From the NCBI GenBank assembly GCA_963776735.1, contig CAVZNV010000023.1, positions 131,563-195,562 of the forward strand: a stretch of 64,000 nucleotides of DNA, written 5' to 3'. This stretch comes from PALSA-612 sp963776735 (GTDB lineage Bacteria; Actinomycetota; Thermoleophilia; Gaiellales; Gaiellaceae). Made by a program: the position numbers and the translations under genes. The notes under the pieces were generated by a model that was not told the origin of the DNA, ran no database searches, and was given only the letters and a program-made list of their open reading frames with translations. This document shows, piece by piece, positions 25,695 to 33,632 of the stretch (position 1 is the first letter of the stretch; each line of letters opens with the position of its first letter).

Positions 25695-25916
25695 TCAGGC
25701 CGCGGTGGCGGGCTTGAGCTTCGCGCGGCGGGCGCCGAGGGCGCGGAGGCGCTGGTTGAGACGGGCCCACGCCCAGGGCTCGACCTCGCCGTAGCGCGTC
25801 ACGGACTGGTTCCGCGTCGACTCGAGGTACTCGAACCAGGCGTCTGCCTCCTCGATCTCGAGCAGCTCCTCCGCTTCCTTGATCGACCGGGCCAGAGCGT
25901 CGTCGTGATCGTCCAC
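25695..25916 (-). CDS. Hypothetical small protein (73 aa)
   Basis: Acidic N-terminal helix (IKEAEELLEIEEADAWFEYL) followed by ESTRNQSVTRYGEVEPWAWARLNQRL and a basic end. No family is recognised. GTG 25916 is preferred over the longer frame to 25967 because a TACTAT box lies 7 bases before it, fitting a leaderless start. The 166 bases between this stop and the rne start contain the rne leader and no other gene. Confidence 0.6.
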   Translation of the reverse strand: MDDHDDALARSIKEAEELLEIEEADAWFEYLESTRNQSVTRYGEVEPWAWARLNQRLRALGARRAKLKPATAA

Positions 25917-25923
25917 GGCCGCG

Positions 25924-25929
25924 ATAGTA
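25924..25929 (-). promoter_or_regulatory. Candidate -10 box TACTAT
   Basis: TACTAT on the minus strand, 7 bases before GTG 25916, with no Shine-Dalgarno. A divergent TACGCT lies at 25953-25958, 10 bases before the CMD gene. Confidence 0.4.
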
Positions 25930-25968
25930 GGACCCAGGTCGGACGGCGAGTGTACGCTCGCACCCACC

Positions 25969-26358
25969 GTGGGAGACGATCGGTACGAGCTGGGCTGGGA
26001 GCGCCTGCGCGAGCTGGCCGGGGAGCAGGGCGAGCGGGCGATCGAGGGCGTGCGCGACGTCTCGCCCGACCTGGCGCGCTACGTGGTCGAGTTCGGCTAC
26101 GGCGACGTCTACCGCCGGCCGGGGCTCGACGACCGCACGCGGCAGATCGCGGCCATCTCGGCGCTCACGGCCCTGGGGGGAGCCGAGCCTCAGCTCGAGT
26201 ACCACATCGGCATCGCGCTCAACGTCGGCGTCGAGCCGCGTGACATCGTGGAGACGGTCATTCACCTTGCGCCGTTCCTCGGCTTCGCCCGGACGCTGAA
26301 CGCGGCCCGCTCGGTCAAGCGGGTGTTCGCCTCGCGAGGCATCTCGCCGAACGGCTAG
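25969..26358 (+). CDS. Carboxymuconolactone decarboxylase family protein
   Basis: A 129-residue CMD-fold protein: VVEFGYGDVYRRPGLDDRTR, then IAAISALTALGGAEPQLEYH, GIALNVGVEPRDIVETVIHL and APFLGFARTLNA. It resembles the PcaC branch and lacks the CxxC of AhpD-type peroxidase partners, so redox activity is unlikely. No protocatechuate genes lie nearby, so decarboxylase activity is not supported by context. GTG start; upstream TACGCT at 25953. Confidence 0.85.
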   Translation: MGDDRYELGWERLRELAGEQGERAIEGVRDVSPDLARYVVEFGYGDVYRRPGLDDRTRQIAAISALTALGGAEPQLEYHIGIALNVGVEPRDIVETVIHLAPFLGFARTLNAARSVKRVFASRGISPNG

Positions 26359-26360
26359 AT

Positions 26361-29081
26361 CTAGGCAGCGGCGGCCCGGCCCGGCTTCGCGAAGAGCTGC
26401 TGGAGCCGCTCCGGCGTGAGCGGCCGGAAGAAGTGGAAGCCCTGCGCGAGCTCGCAGCCCATCTGCTGCAACGCGGCCGCCTGCTCGGCCGTCTCGACGC
26501 CTTCGGCGACCGTGACCATGCGCAGGCTCTTTCCGAGCTGGACGATCGTCCGCAGCAGCTCGGCGTCGGAATCGGAGCCGCCGAGCCGCTCGACGAAGGA
26601 GCGGTCGATCTTGATCACGTCCGCCGGGAAGCGGTGCAGGTAGGCGAGCGAGGAGTAGCCGGTGCCGAAATCGTCGATGGCGAGGCCGACACCGAGCTCC
26701 TTGAGCCTGACGAGGAGGTCGACGTTCTCCTCGGTGTGGTCCATCAGCACGCTCTCCGTCATCTCGAGCACGAGACGCGCCGGCTCGAGCCCGCTGTCCG
26801 CCAGCGCGTCCTGCACGTCGTCGATCAGCGACGCGTCCTGGAGGTGGCGTCCCGAGATGTTGACGCTGACCGTCATGTCCGCACAGGCGGGGATCGTCTG
26901 CGACCACTCGGCGAGCTGACGGCACGCCTCCTGGAGACCGAATCGTCCGAGCTTCCGGATCAGGCCCGTCTGCTCTGCCAGCGGGATGAACTCTGCGGGT
27001 GAGATGAAGCCGCGGCGCGGGTGCTTCCAGCGGGCGAGTGCCTCGACGCCCTGGATCTCGCCGGTGGCGAATGCGAGCGTGGGCTGGTAGTGGAGTTCGA
27101 GCTCGTCCGCGGCGAGGGCCTGGCGCAGCTCGGCCTCGAGCTGCAGCCGCTCGACGAGCGCGACGTGGAGACGTGGGTGATAGCGCTCGAAGCCACCCGC
27201 ACCGGTCGCCTTGGCGCGGTACATCGCGAGGTCCGCGTTGCGGAGCAGATGATCGGCGTCCTCGACGTCCTGGTCCGTGGCGGCGATGCCGATCGACGCG
27301 CCGACCTCGATCTCGCGGCCCTCGAGCTTGAACGGCTCCCGCAGCGCTCTCGTGATCCGGTCGGCGACCGCCGTCCCGTCCCGCTCCGAGCTCTTGTCGG
27401 CGATCAGCACCGCGAACTCGTCGCCGCCGAGCCGCGCGACGGTGTCGATCGGTCGCACGCACGAACGCAGCCGCTCGGCGACCTGGATCAGGAGCATGTC
27501 GCCGGTCGCGTGCCCGAGGCTGTCGTTGACCTCCTTGAAGCCGTCGAGGTCGAGGAAGAGCACGGTCAGCTTGGCGGGGCGTCCGTTGGCCGTGCGGAGC
27601 ACCCGCTCGACGCGGTCGCGGAAGAGTGAGCGGTTGGCGAGAGCAGTCAGCGAGTCGTGGGAGGCCTCGTGCACGAGCTGGTCCTGGAGCACCTTGCGCT
27701 CGCTCATGTCGCGCGTGTTCAGGACGACGCCGCCGACGCTCGGGTTCTCGAGCAGGTTCGTCATCGTCATCTCCGCGTGGCAGAGTCGGCCCGTCGCGTG
27801 CTTGACCTCGATCTCGAGCACGCGTACGCCCTGCCGCTCCGACGCGACGTCGGCAAGCGCGTGCAGGAGCCTCTCGCCGCTTCGGGGCTCGAGGACGTCC
27901 GCGAGGCAGGTTCCGGTCAGCTCCTCGGCGCTGTAGCCGAAGACGCGCAGGACCGACTCGCTCTGGTACGTCACCAGCCCGTCGGCGTCGACAACCGTGA
28001 CGACATCGGACGAGTGCTGGACGAGCGCCTCGAACCGCTGCTCGCTCCGGTGCAGGTCGTGGAGCCTCGCCTCGAGCCGTTCGGTCAGCGAACGGTTCTC
28101 TCGCAGCGTGAGGATCTGCCTGACGACGATCGCGACGATCATCGCCGTTCGCACCCACGAGACGAACGAGGTGACGTTCCCGGAGCGAACGAGCTCGAAC
28201 GAGCTCGATGCGACCGCGACGATGACGGCCGCGTACGGCAGCCACATGCCGGCCAGCTGCACTCTCGTCAGCTCGTCGCCCTGACCGAGCGTGAGGCCGA
28301 GGCCCTGGAACGAGGCGAGCAGGACGAGGACATACCCGCAGAACCAGCCGATGTCGATCAGGCTCCCCGACGAGTAGGTGTTCGTCGCCGTCAGGTAGGT
28401 GAAGCCGCTGTCCGAGAACGCCATGGCAAGGAGCCCGGCGCCGATCAGCCAGACGTAGGCGGGGACGCGCGCCCGCGACTGCCGGGCGCGAAGGACGACG
28501 TACAGCACGATCGTGACCACGATCACGTCGCCGATGGGATAGAGGAGGCTGATCGTGTGCGAGAAGAAGTCGCCGTCCTGCTGGAAGACCTTCTGGAGCA
28601 CGAACACCCAGCTGGTGAGCAGCGCCGAGCCTGCGATCATGGCGCCGTCGATGATCGTGCGGGCACGGCCGGCCATCGTCGGCGAGCCGGTGGGCAGCAG
28701 GAGCAGCCCGGCGGCCGCGAGCGGGACCGCGAGGAGGTAGCCGACGTCCGCGAACGACGGGAACGGCACGTCGCGGCCCTGCACGACCTCGTACCACGTC
28801 CAGATCGCCTGGCCGGTTCCCCAGGACGTCGCCGACGCGCCGATCAGAGCCCAGAACAGCCGGTAGCGGCCGGTCTCGCGAAGCGACCGGAGGATGCAGC
28901 CCGCTCCGGCGGCGAGCGCCGCGACGGTCAGCCCGTAGTCGGAGACAGCGCGTGGGCCGCCCGGGCCGCCCCAGCCGTTCGCGATTGCAAGGATCCAGCC
29001 CGAAGCGAGCGCGACGACGACCGCGCTCTTCAGCGCGCCCGAGCCCGGGCGCGTGCCTGCCGACGGGACTGAAAGCACCAT
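26361..29081 (-). CDS. Membrane-bound PAS-GGDEF-EAL cyclic-di-GMP protein
   Basis: 906 residues. Roughly the first 300 hold eight or nine hydrophobic segments, followed by a PAS domain (FEALVQHSSDVVTVVDADGL). The GGDEF domain is intact with ARLGGDEFAVLI and an RPID inhibitory site 5 residues before GGDEF. The EAL domain has GVEALARWKHPRRG, NISGRHL, EMTESVL, DDFGTGYSSL and VAEGVETAEQ, so both synthesis and hydrolysis of c-di-GMP look possible. Start ATG 29081 is used; an in-frame GTG at 29126 would add 15 residues. A 13-bp inverted repeat lies upstream. Confidence 0.93.
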   Translation of the reverse strand: MVLSVPSAGTRPGSGALKSAVVVALASGWILAIANGWGGPGGPRAVSDYGLTVAALAAGAGCILRSLRETGRYRLFWALIGASATSWGTGQAIWTWYEVVQGRDVPFPSFADVGYLLAVPLAAAGLLLLPTGSPTMAGRARTIIDGAMIAGSALLTSWVFVLQKVFQQDGDFFSHTISLLYPIGDVIVVTIVLYVVLRARQSRARVPAYVWLIGAGLLAMAFSDSGFTYLTATNTYSSGSLIDIGWFCGYVLVLLASFQGLGLTLGQGDELTRVQLAGMWLPYAAVIVAVASSSFELVRSGNVTSFVSWVRTAMIVAIVVRQILTLRENRSLTERLEARLHDLHRSEQRFEALVQHSSDVVTVVDADGLVTYQSESVLRVFGYSAEELTGTCLADVLEPRSGERLLHALADVASERQGVRVLEIEVKHATGRLCHAEMTMTNLLENPSVGGVVLNTRDMSERKVLQDQLVHEASHDSLTALANRSLFRDRVERVLRTANGRPAKLTVLFLDLDGFKEVNDSLGHATGDMLLIQVAERLRSCVRPIDTVARLGGDEFAVLIADKSSERDGTAVADRITRALREPFKLEGREIEVGASIGIAATDQDVEDADHLLRNADLAMYRAKATGAGGFERYHPRLHVALVERLQLEAELRQALAADELELHYQPTLAFATGEIQGVEALARWKHPRRGFISPAEFIPLAEQTGLIRKLGRFGLQEACRQLAEWSQTIPACADMTVSVNISGRHLQDASLIDDVQDALADSGLEPARLVLEMTESVLMDHTEENVDLLVRLKELGVGLAIDDFGTGYSSLAYLHRFPADVIKIDRSFVERLGGSDSDAELLRTIVQLGKSLRMVTVAEGVETAEQAAALQQMGCELAQGFHFFRPLTPERLQQLFAKPGRAAAA

Positions 29082-29129
29082 CTGTGGATCAGCTATCGAC
29101 CCCGGCCCGCAAGTCAGGAGATCCACGAC

Positions 29130-29164
29130 CCCCCGTTCGGGTCACGACGTCACCCGAACGGGGG
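29130..29164. promoter_or_regulatory. 13-bp perfect inverted repeat between divergent genes
   Basis: Arms CCCCCGTTCGGGT and ACCCGAACGGGGG around a 9-base centre. It lies between the divergent GGDEF/EAL gene and the PLP decarboxylase gene. No T-run follows on either strand, so an operator for a dimeric regulator is more plausible than a terminator. Confidence 0.55.
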
Positions 29165-29247
29165 AGCAGGTGTTGCAGATGGTGTCGCGATCGGCCGACA
29201 CACGTTGGAACGGCGGCCGGTCCTCGGTCGTCCGGATGGGAGACTGC

Positions 29248-30435
29248 ATGTCAGCACTGCTCGACGAGCGCCAACATGATCTCGAGCTTCCGGAGCACTG
29301 GCCGCACGCCCTGCGCCCCGAGGTGCTGCGGCGAATCGACCAGGAAACGCCGTTCTCGATCTGCGACCTCGACACGGTGCGCGACCGTTTCCGTCGGCTC
29401 GGAGCGTGCCTCGGCGGGATGGAGTGCTTCTACGCGCTCAAGTGCAACCCGGCGCTCGAGGTGCTGCAGACGCTGGCGCAGCTCGGGTCGAGCTTCGAGA
29501 TCGCGTCGCTCGGCGAGCTGCGCACGCTCCAGACGCTGCAGATCGACCCCGCGGACGTCATCTACTCGAACACCGTCAAGCCGTCGTCGCACATCGCCGC
29601 CGCGTACGAGGCGGGTGTGTGGCGCTTCGCGTTCGACGGCGAGGGCGAGCTGCACAAGCTCGCCGAGCACGCGCCCGGCGCCGCCGTCTACGTGCGCCTG
29701 CGCGTGGACGACACGACGAGCATCTTCCCGCTCTCGCGCAAGTTCGGCGCCTCCGCGCCGGATGCGCACCAGCTCCTCGTCACGGCCCGCGAGCTCGGTC
29801 TCCGCCCATACGGCGTCACCTTCCACGTCGGCTCGCAGTGCACCGCCGCGAGTGCGTGGCGACAGGCGCTGACGGGGACCGGACGGCTCCTGACGACGCT
29901 CGCCGACGACGACATCCGGCTCGAGATGCTGAACCTGAGCGGCGGCTTCCCGGCGCGGTACACGGAGCATGTCCCCTCGCTGGGCGAGATCGCGGGGGCG
30001 ATCTGGCCGGCGCTGAATGCCTTGCTCCCCTACGTCCCACCCAAGCTCGCGGTCGAGCCGGGCCGCTTCCTCGTCGCCGAGAGCGCCGTGCTCGCAGCGA
30101 GCGTGATCGGACGCGAGAAGCGCGCGGGCGAGAACTGGATCTACCTCGACATCGGCGCCTACAACGGCCTGATCGAGACGCGACAGGCAACGCACTGGAC
30201 GTACCCGCTCTGGAGCTCCCGCGCCGACCACGCCTATGCGCCACGCGAGGTCTTCACGGTCACCGGACCGACGTGCGACAGCTCGGACACGCTGTTCCCG
30301 AGCGTGCGGCTGCCGTCTGCGCTCGAGGTCGGCGACGTCCTCTACATCGGCTCGGCCGGCGCCTACACGCTGAGCTACGGCACGAGCTTCAACGGCTTCG
30401 CGCCGCCGGCGAGCCTGTTCGTCGGCGCTCTCTGA
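29248..30435 (+). CDS. Ornithine/lysine-type PLP decarboxylase (fold type III)
   Basis: A 395-residue alanine-racemase-fold decarboxylase. The Schiff-base lysine is Lys65 in FYALKCNP. Other landmarks are FEIASLGELRTL, THE HVGSQ loop (VTFHVGSQCTA), LNLSGGFPARY, AVEPGRFLVAES and the catalytic cysteine segment GPTCDSSD. These identify the ornithine/diaminopimelate decarboxylase family, more like eukaryotic-type ODC. Product is probably a polyamine. Start ATG 29248 has GGGAG 7 bases upstream. It is followed 7 bases later by an MFS gene. Confidence 0.88.
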   Translation: MSALLDERQHDLELPEHWPHALRPEVLRRIDQETPFSICDLDTVRDRFRRLGACLGGMECFYALKCNPALEVLQTLAQLGSSFEIASLGELRTLQTLQIDPADVIYSNTVKPSSHIAAAYEAGVWRFAFDGEGELHKLAEHAPGAAVYVRLRVDDTTSIFPLSRKFGASAPDAHQLLVTARELGLRPYGVTFHVGSQCTAASAWRQALTGTGRLLTTLADDDIRLEMLNLSGGFPARYTEHVPSLGEIAGAIWPALNALLPYVPPKLAVEPGRFLVAESAVLAASVIGREKRAGENWIYLDIGAYNGLIETRQATHWTYPLWSSRADHAYAPREVFTVTGPTCDSSDTLFPSVRLPSALEVGDVLYIGSAGAYTLSYGTSFNGFAPPASLFVGAL

Positions 30436-30442
30436 GGGATTC

Positions 30443-31615
30443 GTGTCCCGGCTCCGCGCCGTCATCGCCGCCGGCCTGATCGACTCGCTCGGCCTCTCGG
30501 TCGGCTGGACGTTCTTCAACCTCTACGCGCTGCACACGCAGGGGCTCGCCGCCGTCGGCACGTACAACGGCGCGCTCTTCACCGGCGTGGCGCTGTCGGC
30601 TCCGGCCACCGGCTGGCTGTCGAGCCGGCTCTGCGGCCGGAGGCTGCTGCGAACGACGGCGCTCGTCGAGGGATGTCTACGAGTGGGCTCGTTCGTCCTG
30701 CTGGTCGCGGGCGCGCCGCGAGGGCTCGTCGCGCTGGCCGTCACCGCCATGGGCATGACGGCCTGGACCGGCTACGCGGGGATGCGCTCCGAGATCGCGG
30801 CGGCCGACCGGCGCGCGGGTGCGCTCGCCTGGTACCTGGGCTCGATCGCGTCGATCGAGGGGATCGGGGCCGCCGCGGCCGCGCTGGCGCCCGTCTCGAT
30901 CGCCGCGTTGCAGCAGCCCGGCACGCTGGCGGCGATTCTCGCGCTCTACGCGGGCGTCCTCGCACCGACCTTCATCGTCGCCGGTGGCTCGCCCGTCGAG
31001 CGCGCGCTCGAGCCGGTGCGCCTGCGCTCCATGGCCCGCCACGCGCGCGCGATCGCGGGCAGCTTCGGCGTCATGCTCGTCGCCTCCGCCCCGGTGCTGC
31101 TGGCCGTCGGCCTGGCGGCGAAGCTCCACGGCCGGACCGCGGTCGCGTGGTCTGCACTCGCCTTTCTTGCCGGGTCGCTGCTTGCGCCGCGGCTCGCGAC
31201 AGCGCTCGAGCGTCGCCGAATCCCGGCGCCGGTGCTCTGGCCCGCGCTCGGAGCCGTCTTCGCCGGAGGCTGGATCCTCGCGCCGTGGAGCGTCGCCGGG
31301 CTGGTCGTGGCGCAGTTCGCTGCCGGCGTCGCGCTACCGGCGTTCGAAGGCATCGTGGACGCGGCCGTCGCGGGCCGCGAGGACGGGGGCCGCGTCACCG
31401 CCGGCCTTGCCTGGGCCGGCGCGGCGCGCGCGCTCGGCACGGCTGCAGCCGTCTCGGTCGCGCCCTCCCTGTTCGCCGCAGCCGGTGTGTCGGCTGTGTG
31501 CCTGGCCATGGCGCTGGCGTGCGCGGTCGCAGCCGCCGCCGGCGCGCTCGTCGTCGTCAAGCGGCGCGCATCACGCCGGCGACGGCTCGAGCTGACCTTG
31601 TTCGGCGCGACCTAA
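30443..31615 (+). CDS. MFS transporter paired with the decarboxylase
   Basis: A 390-residue protein with about 12 hydrophobic segments and the MFS loop SSRLCGRRLLR between TM2 and TM3. GTG 30443 lies 7 bases after the decarboxylase stop, with GAGGG just upstream, so the two are co-transcribed. Export of the decarboxylation product, or substrate uptake, is inferred from this pairing alone. It ends convergently with the DUF697-like gene, overlapping 4 bases. Confidence 0.82.
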   Translation: MSRLRAVIAAGLIDSLGLSVGWTFFNLYALHTQGLAAVGTYNGALFTGVALSAPATGWLSSRLCGRRLLRTTALVEGCLRVGSFVLLVAGAPRGLVALAVTAMGMTAWTGYAGMRSEIAAADRRAGALAWYLGSIASIEGIGAAAAALAPVSIAALQQPGTLAAILALYAGVLAPTFIVAGGSPVERALEPVRLRSMARHARAIAGSFGVMLVASAPVLLAVGLAAKLHGRTAVAWSALAFLAGSLLAPRLATALERRRIPAPVLWPALGAVFAGGWILAPWSVAGLVVAQFAAGVALPAFEGIVDAAVAGREDGGRVTAGLAWAGAARALGTAAAVSVAPSLFAAAGVSAVCLAMALACAVAAAAGALVVVKRRASRRRRLELTLFGAT

Positions 31616-32442
31616 CGGGGGAAGACGGCGCGGTCGCCCGCGACCTTCGTCACCGGCGCCTTGCTCTCGAAGTAGCGCCGCGCTGCTTCGCCGAGGGCGC
31701 GCGTGCCGCCGTAGGCGATGCCGCCCTTGACGGCCCAGCCGGCCACCGGGATGACGCCGAGCAGCGAGCGCGCCACGGTCCGGAACCCGTAGCCGGAGCC
31801 GATCACGCCGAGCACCTCCGGGATGCGCTCCCTGTCGAACTCGAACCCGTACGCGTCGGCGATGCGCATCAGCATGCGGATCTGGTTGACGGTCAGAACG
31901 GGCATGTCCGCGCCGGGCACGAAGATCGACACGCCGATGACGCCGTTCTGGCGTGCAAAGCGAGTGATGATCCGGTCGACGACCGCGTCGCGCAGCACCG
32001 GGAGGCGCGCGGCGAGCGGTGTCGCATGCTCGTTCAGCGCGTGGGCGAGCGCTCGCGCGATCGCGTCCATCGGAAAGCCGGACCCCGGCTGCACGGTCAC
32101 GACGTGCTCGGCGAGCACGTACGGCGGATCGACGACGTGCTCGCCCCGCGGCGCCGCGATCACGCCCACGATCGGCGTGTGCGCCCGGGCTGCGCGCTTA
32201 AGGGCGGCGAGGTCGCCCTGGGTCGGCGCCCCGGCGAGGACGTAGATCAGGGCCGCGGCTCCGTCGAGCGAGCTCACGTCTCGCACGGCGCTCTCGACGC
32301 CGCCCTTCGTCAGCTCGCGCCTGAGCGCCTCGGCGAGCTCACGCGCGCCCGCGACGACGAGCGGCCGGTCCTCCTTCGCCTGCGTGCGGATCTCCTTGAC
32401 GACGCCGAGGATCTCGCCCGGCGCGAGCGGCAATTTGCTCAT
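31612..32442 (-). CDS. DUF697/YcjF-like membrane-associated protein
   Basis: A 276-residue protein. The N-terminal half resembles a Rossmann-like or GTPase-associated fold (LVVAGARELAEALRRELTKG, PIVGVIAAPRGEHVV) without a P-loop. The C-terminal half has the DUF697 signature: NGVIGVSIFVPGADMPVLT, NQIRMLMRIADAYGF and a hydrophobic GVIPVAGWAVKGGIAYGG hairpin. Function unknown. ATG 32442 overlaps the rodA stop by 4 bases, so it is the last gene of the cell-shape operon. Confidence 0.8.
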   Translation of the reverse strand: MSKLPLAPGEILGVVKEIRTQAKEDRPLVVAGARELAEALRRELTKGGVESAVRDVSSLDGAAALIYVLAGAPTQGDLAALKRAARAHTPIVGVIAAPRGEHVVDPPYVLAEHVVTVQPGSGFPMDAIARALAHALNEHATPLAARLPVLRDAVVDRIITRFARQNGVIGVSIFVPGADMPVLTVNQIRMLMRIADAYGFEFDRERIPEVLGVIGSGYGFRTVARSLLGVIPVAGWAVKGGIAYGGTRALGEAARRYFESKAPVTKVAGDRAVFPR

Positions 32443-33632
32443 GCGCGCCGTCGGCCGCGAGCGTGGATCGCCTGCAGCAGCCCGATCATCGCCATGCTCG
32501 CGATCAGCGACGATCCGCCCACGCTCACGAACGGCAGCGTGATGCCTGTGACCGGCGCGAGGCCGATCGTCATCCCCACGTTGACGAAGATCTGGAACAC
32601 GAAGGCGGCCACGATCCCGGCGGCCACGATCGCCGAGAAGCCGTCGCGCGCGACCGTCACGATCTTGAGGCCGCGCCAGACGACGAGCAGGTAGAGGAGC
32701 AGGAGGCCGGCGACGCCGATGAAGCCGCGCTGTTCGGCGAAGGCGGCGAAGGCGAAGTCGGTCTGCGACTCGGGCAGGTAGTCGAGGTTCGTCTGACTCG
32801 ACTGCGTCGTGCCGCGCCCGGTCGCGCCGCCGGAGCCAACGGCGATCATCGCCTGGTTCACGTTGTACGTGTCGCCCTGCGGATCGCTGCTCGGATGGAG
32901 GAAGCCGGTCAGGCGGTTCGTCTGATACTTGTGCAGCACCTGGATGCCGGCGGACGGGAGCAGCCACAGGACCGCGACCGCGAGGAACATCGCCACGCCG
33001 CCCAGGATCGCCAGGTGCGACCAGCTCGTGCCGCTGATGAAGAGACAGGCCAACAGCGCCGCCACGTAGACGAGCGCGCTGCCGAGGTCGGGCTGGGCGA
33101 ACACGAGCAGGATCGGCGGCAGCGCGAGCGCGATGGCGCTCAGGGGCGTACGCCACTCGTCGACCCGGTCGAGGCGATCGGCGAGGAACGCGGCCAGGAA
33201 GATGACGAGCAGGAGCTTCCCGAACTCGGACGGCTGGAAGCGGAAGAACGAGACGTCGATCCAGCGCCGGGAGTGGCGCGAGACGCTACCCGCGAGCATG
33301 ACGAGCGCGAGCGAGCCGAGCAGGGCGAGGTAGATGCCGCGCATCGACCGCCGGTACCAGTCCGGGTCGATCGCGATCGCCGCGATCATCGCCACCGCAC
33401 CGACGGCGACGAAGACGAACTGGTGCGAAAGGTAGTAGTTCGGGTCGCCGGGGACGACGTGCCTCGTGATCCCGCCGATCGCCCAGAGGCCGTAGCCGAC
33501 GAGCGCCGCCGAGGCGAGGAGCAGCGTCCAGTCGAGCCTGGCGAGGAACGGGCTGTCGTCGACCTGGCCGACGGACGACGGCCGGCGACGCCTGCGCCGG
33601 GCCTGGGCCGCGGTGCCGATGTACTGCACCAT
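32439..33632 (-). CDS. rodA: Peptidoglycan glycosyltransferase RodA (SEDS family)
   Basis: A 397-residue polytopic protein with ten predicted membrane segments. SEDS landmarks are SRRWIDVSFFRFQPSEFGKL, FAQPDLGSALVYV, the large extracellular loop with NVNQAMIAVGSGG, PESQTDFAFAAFAEQRGFIG and FVSVGGSSLI near the end. It polymerises glycan strands for lateral wall growth with the PBP2 encoded upstream. ATG 33632 shares its first base with the mrdA stop (TGATG). Confidence 0.93.
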   Translation of the reverse strand: MVQYIGTAAQARRRRRRPSSVGQVDDSPFLARLDWTLLLASAALVGYGLWAIGGITRHVVPGDPNYYLSHQFVFVAVGAVAMIAAIAIDPDWYRRSMRGIYLALLGSLALVMLAGSVSRHSRRWIDVSFFRFQPSEFGKLLLVIFLAAFLADRLDRVDEWRTPLSAIALALPPILLVFAQPDLGSALVYVAALLACLFISGTSWSHLAILGGVAMFLAVAVLWLLPSAGIQVLHKYQTNRLTGFLHPSSDPQGDTYNVNQAMIAVGSGGATGRGTTQSSQTNLDYLPESQTDFAFAAFAEQRGFIGVAGLLLLYLLVVWRGLKIVTVARDGFSAIVAAGIVAAFVFQIFVNVGMTIGLAPVTGITLPFVSVGGSSLIASMAMIGLLQAIHARGRRRA

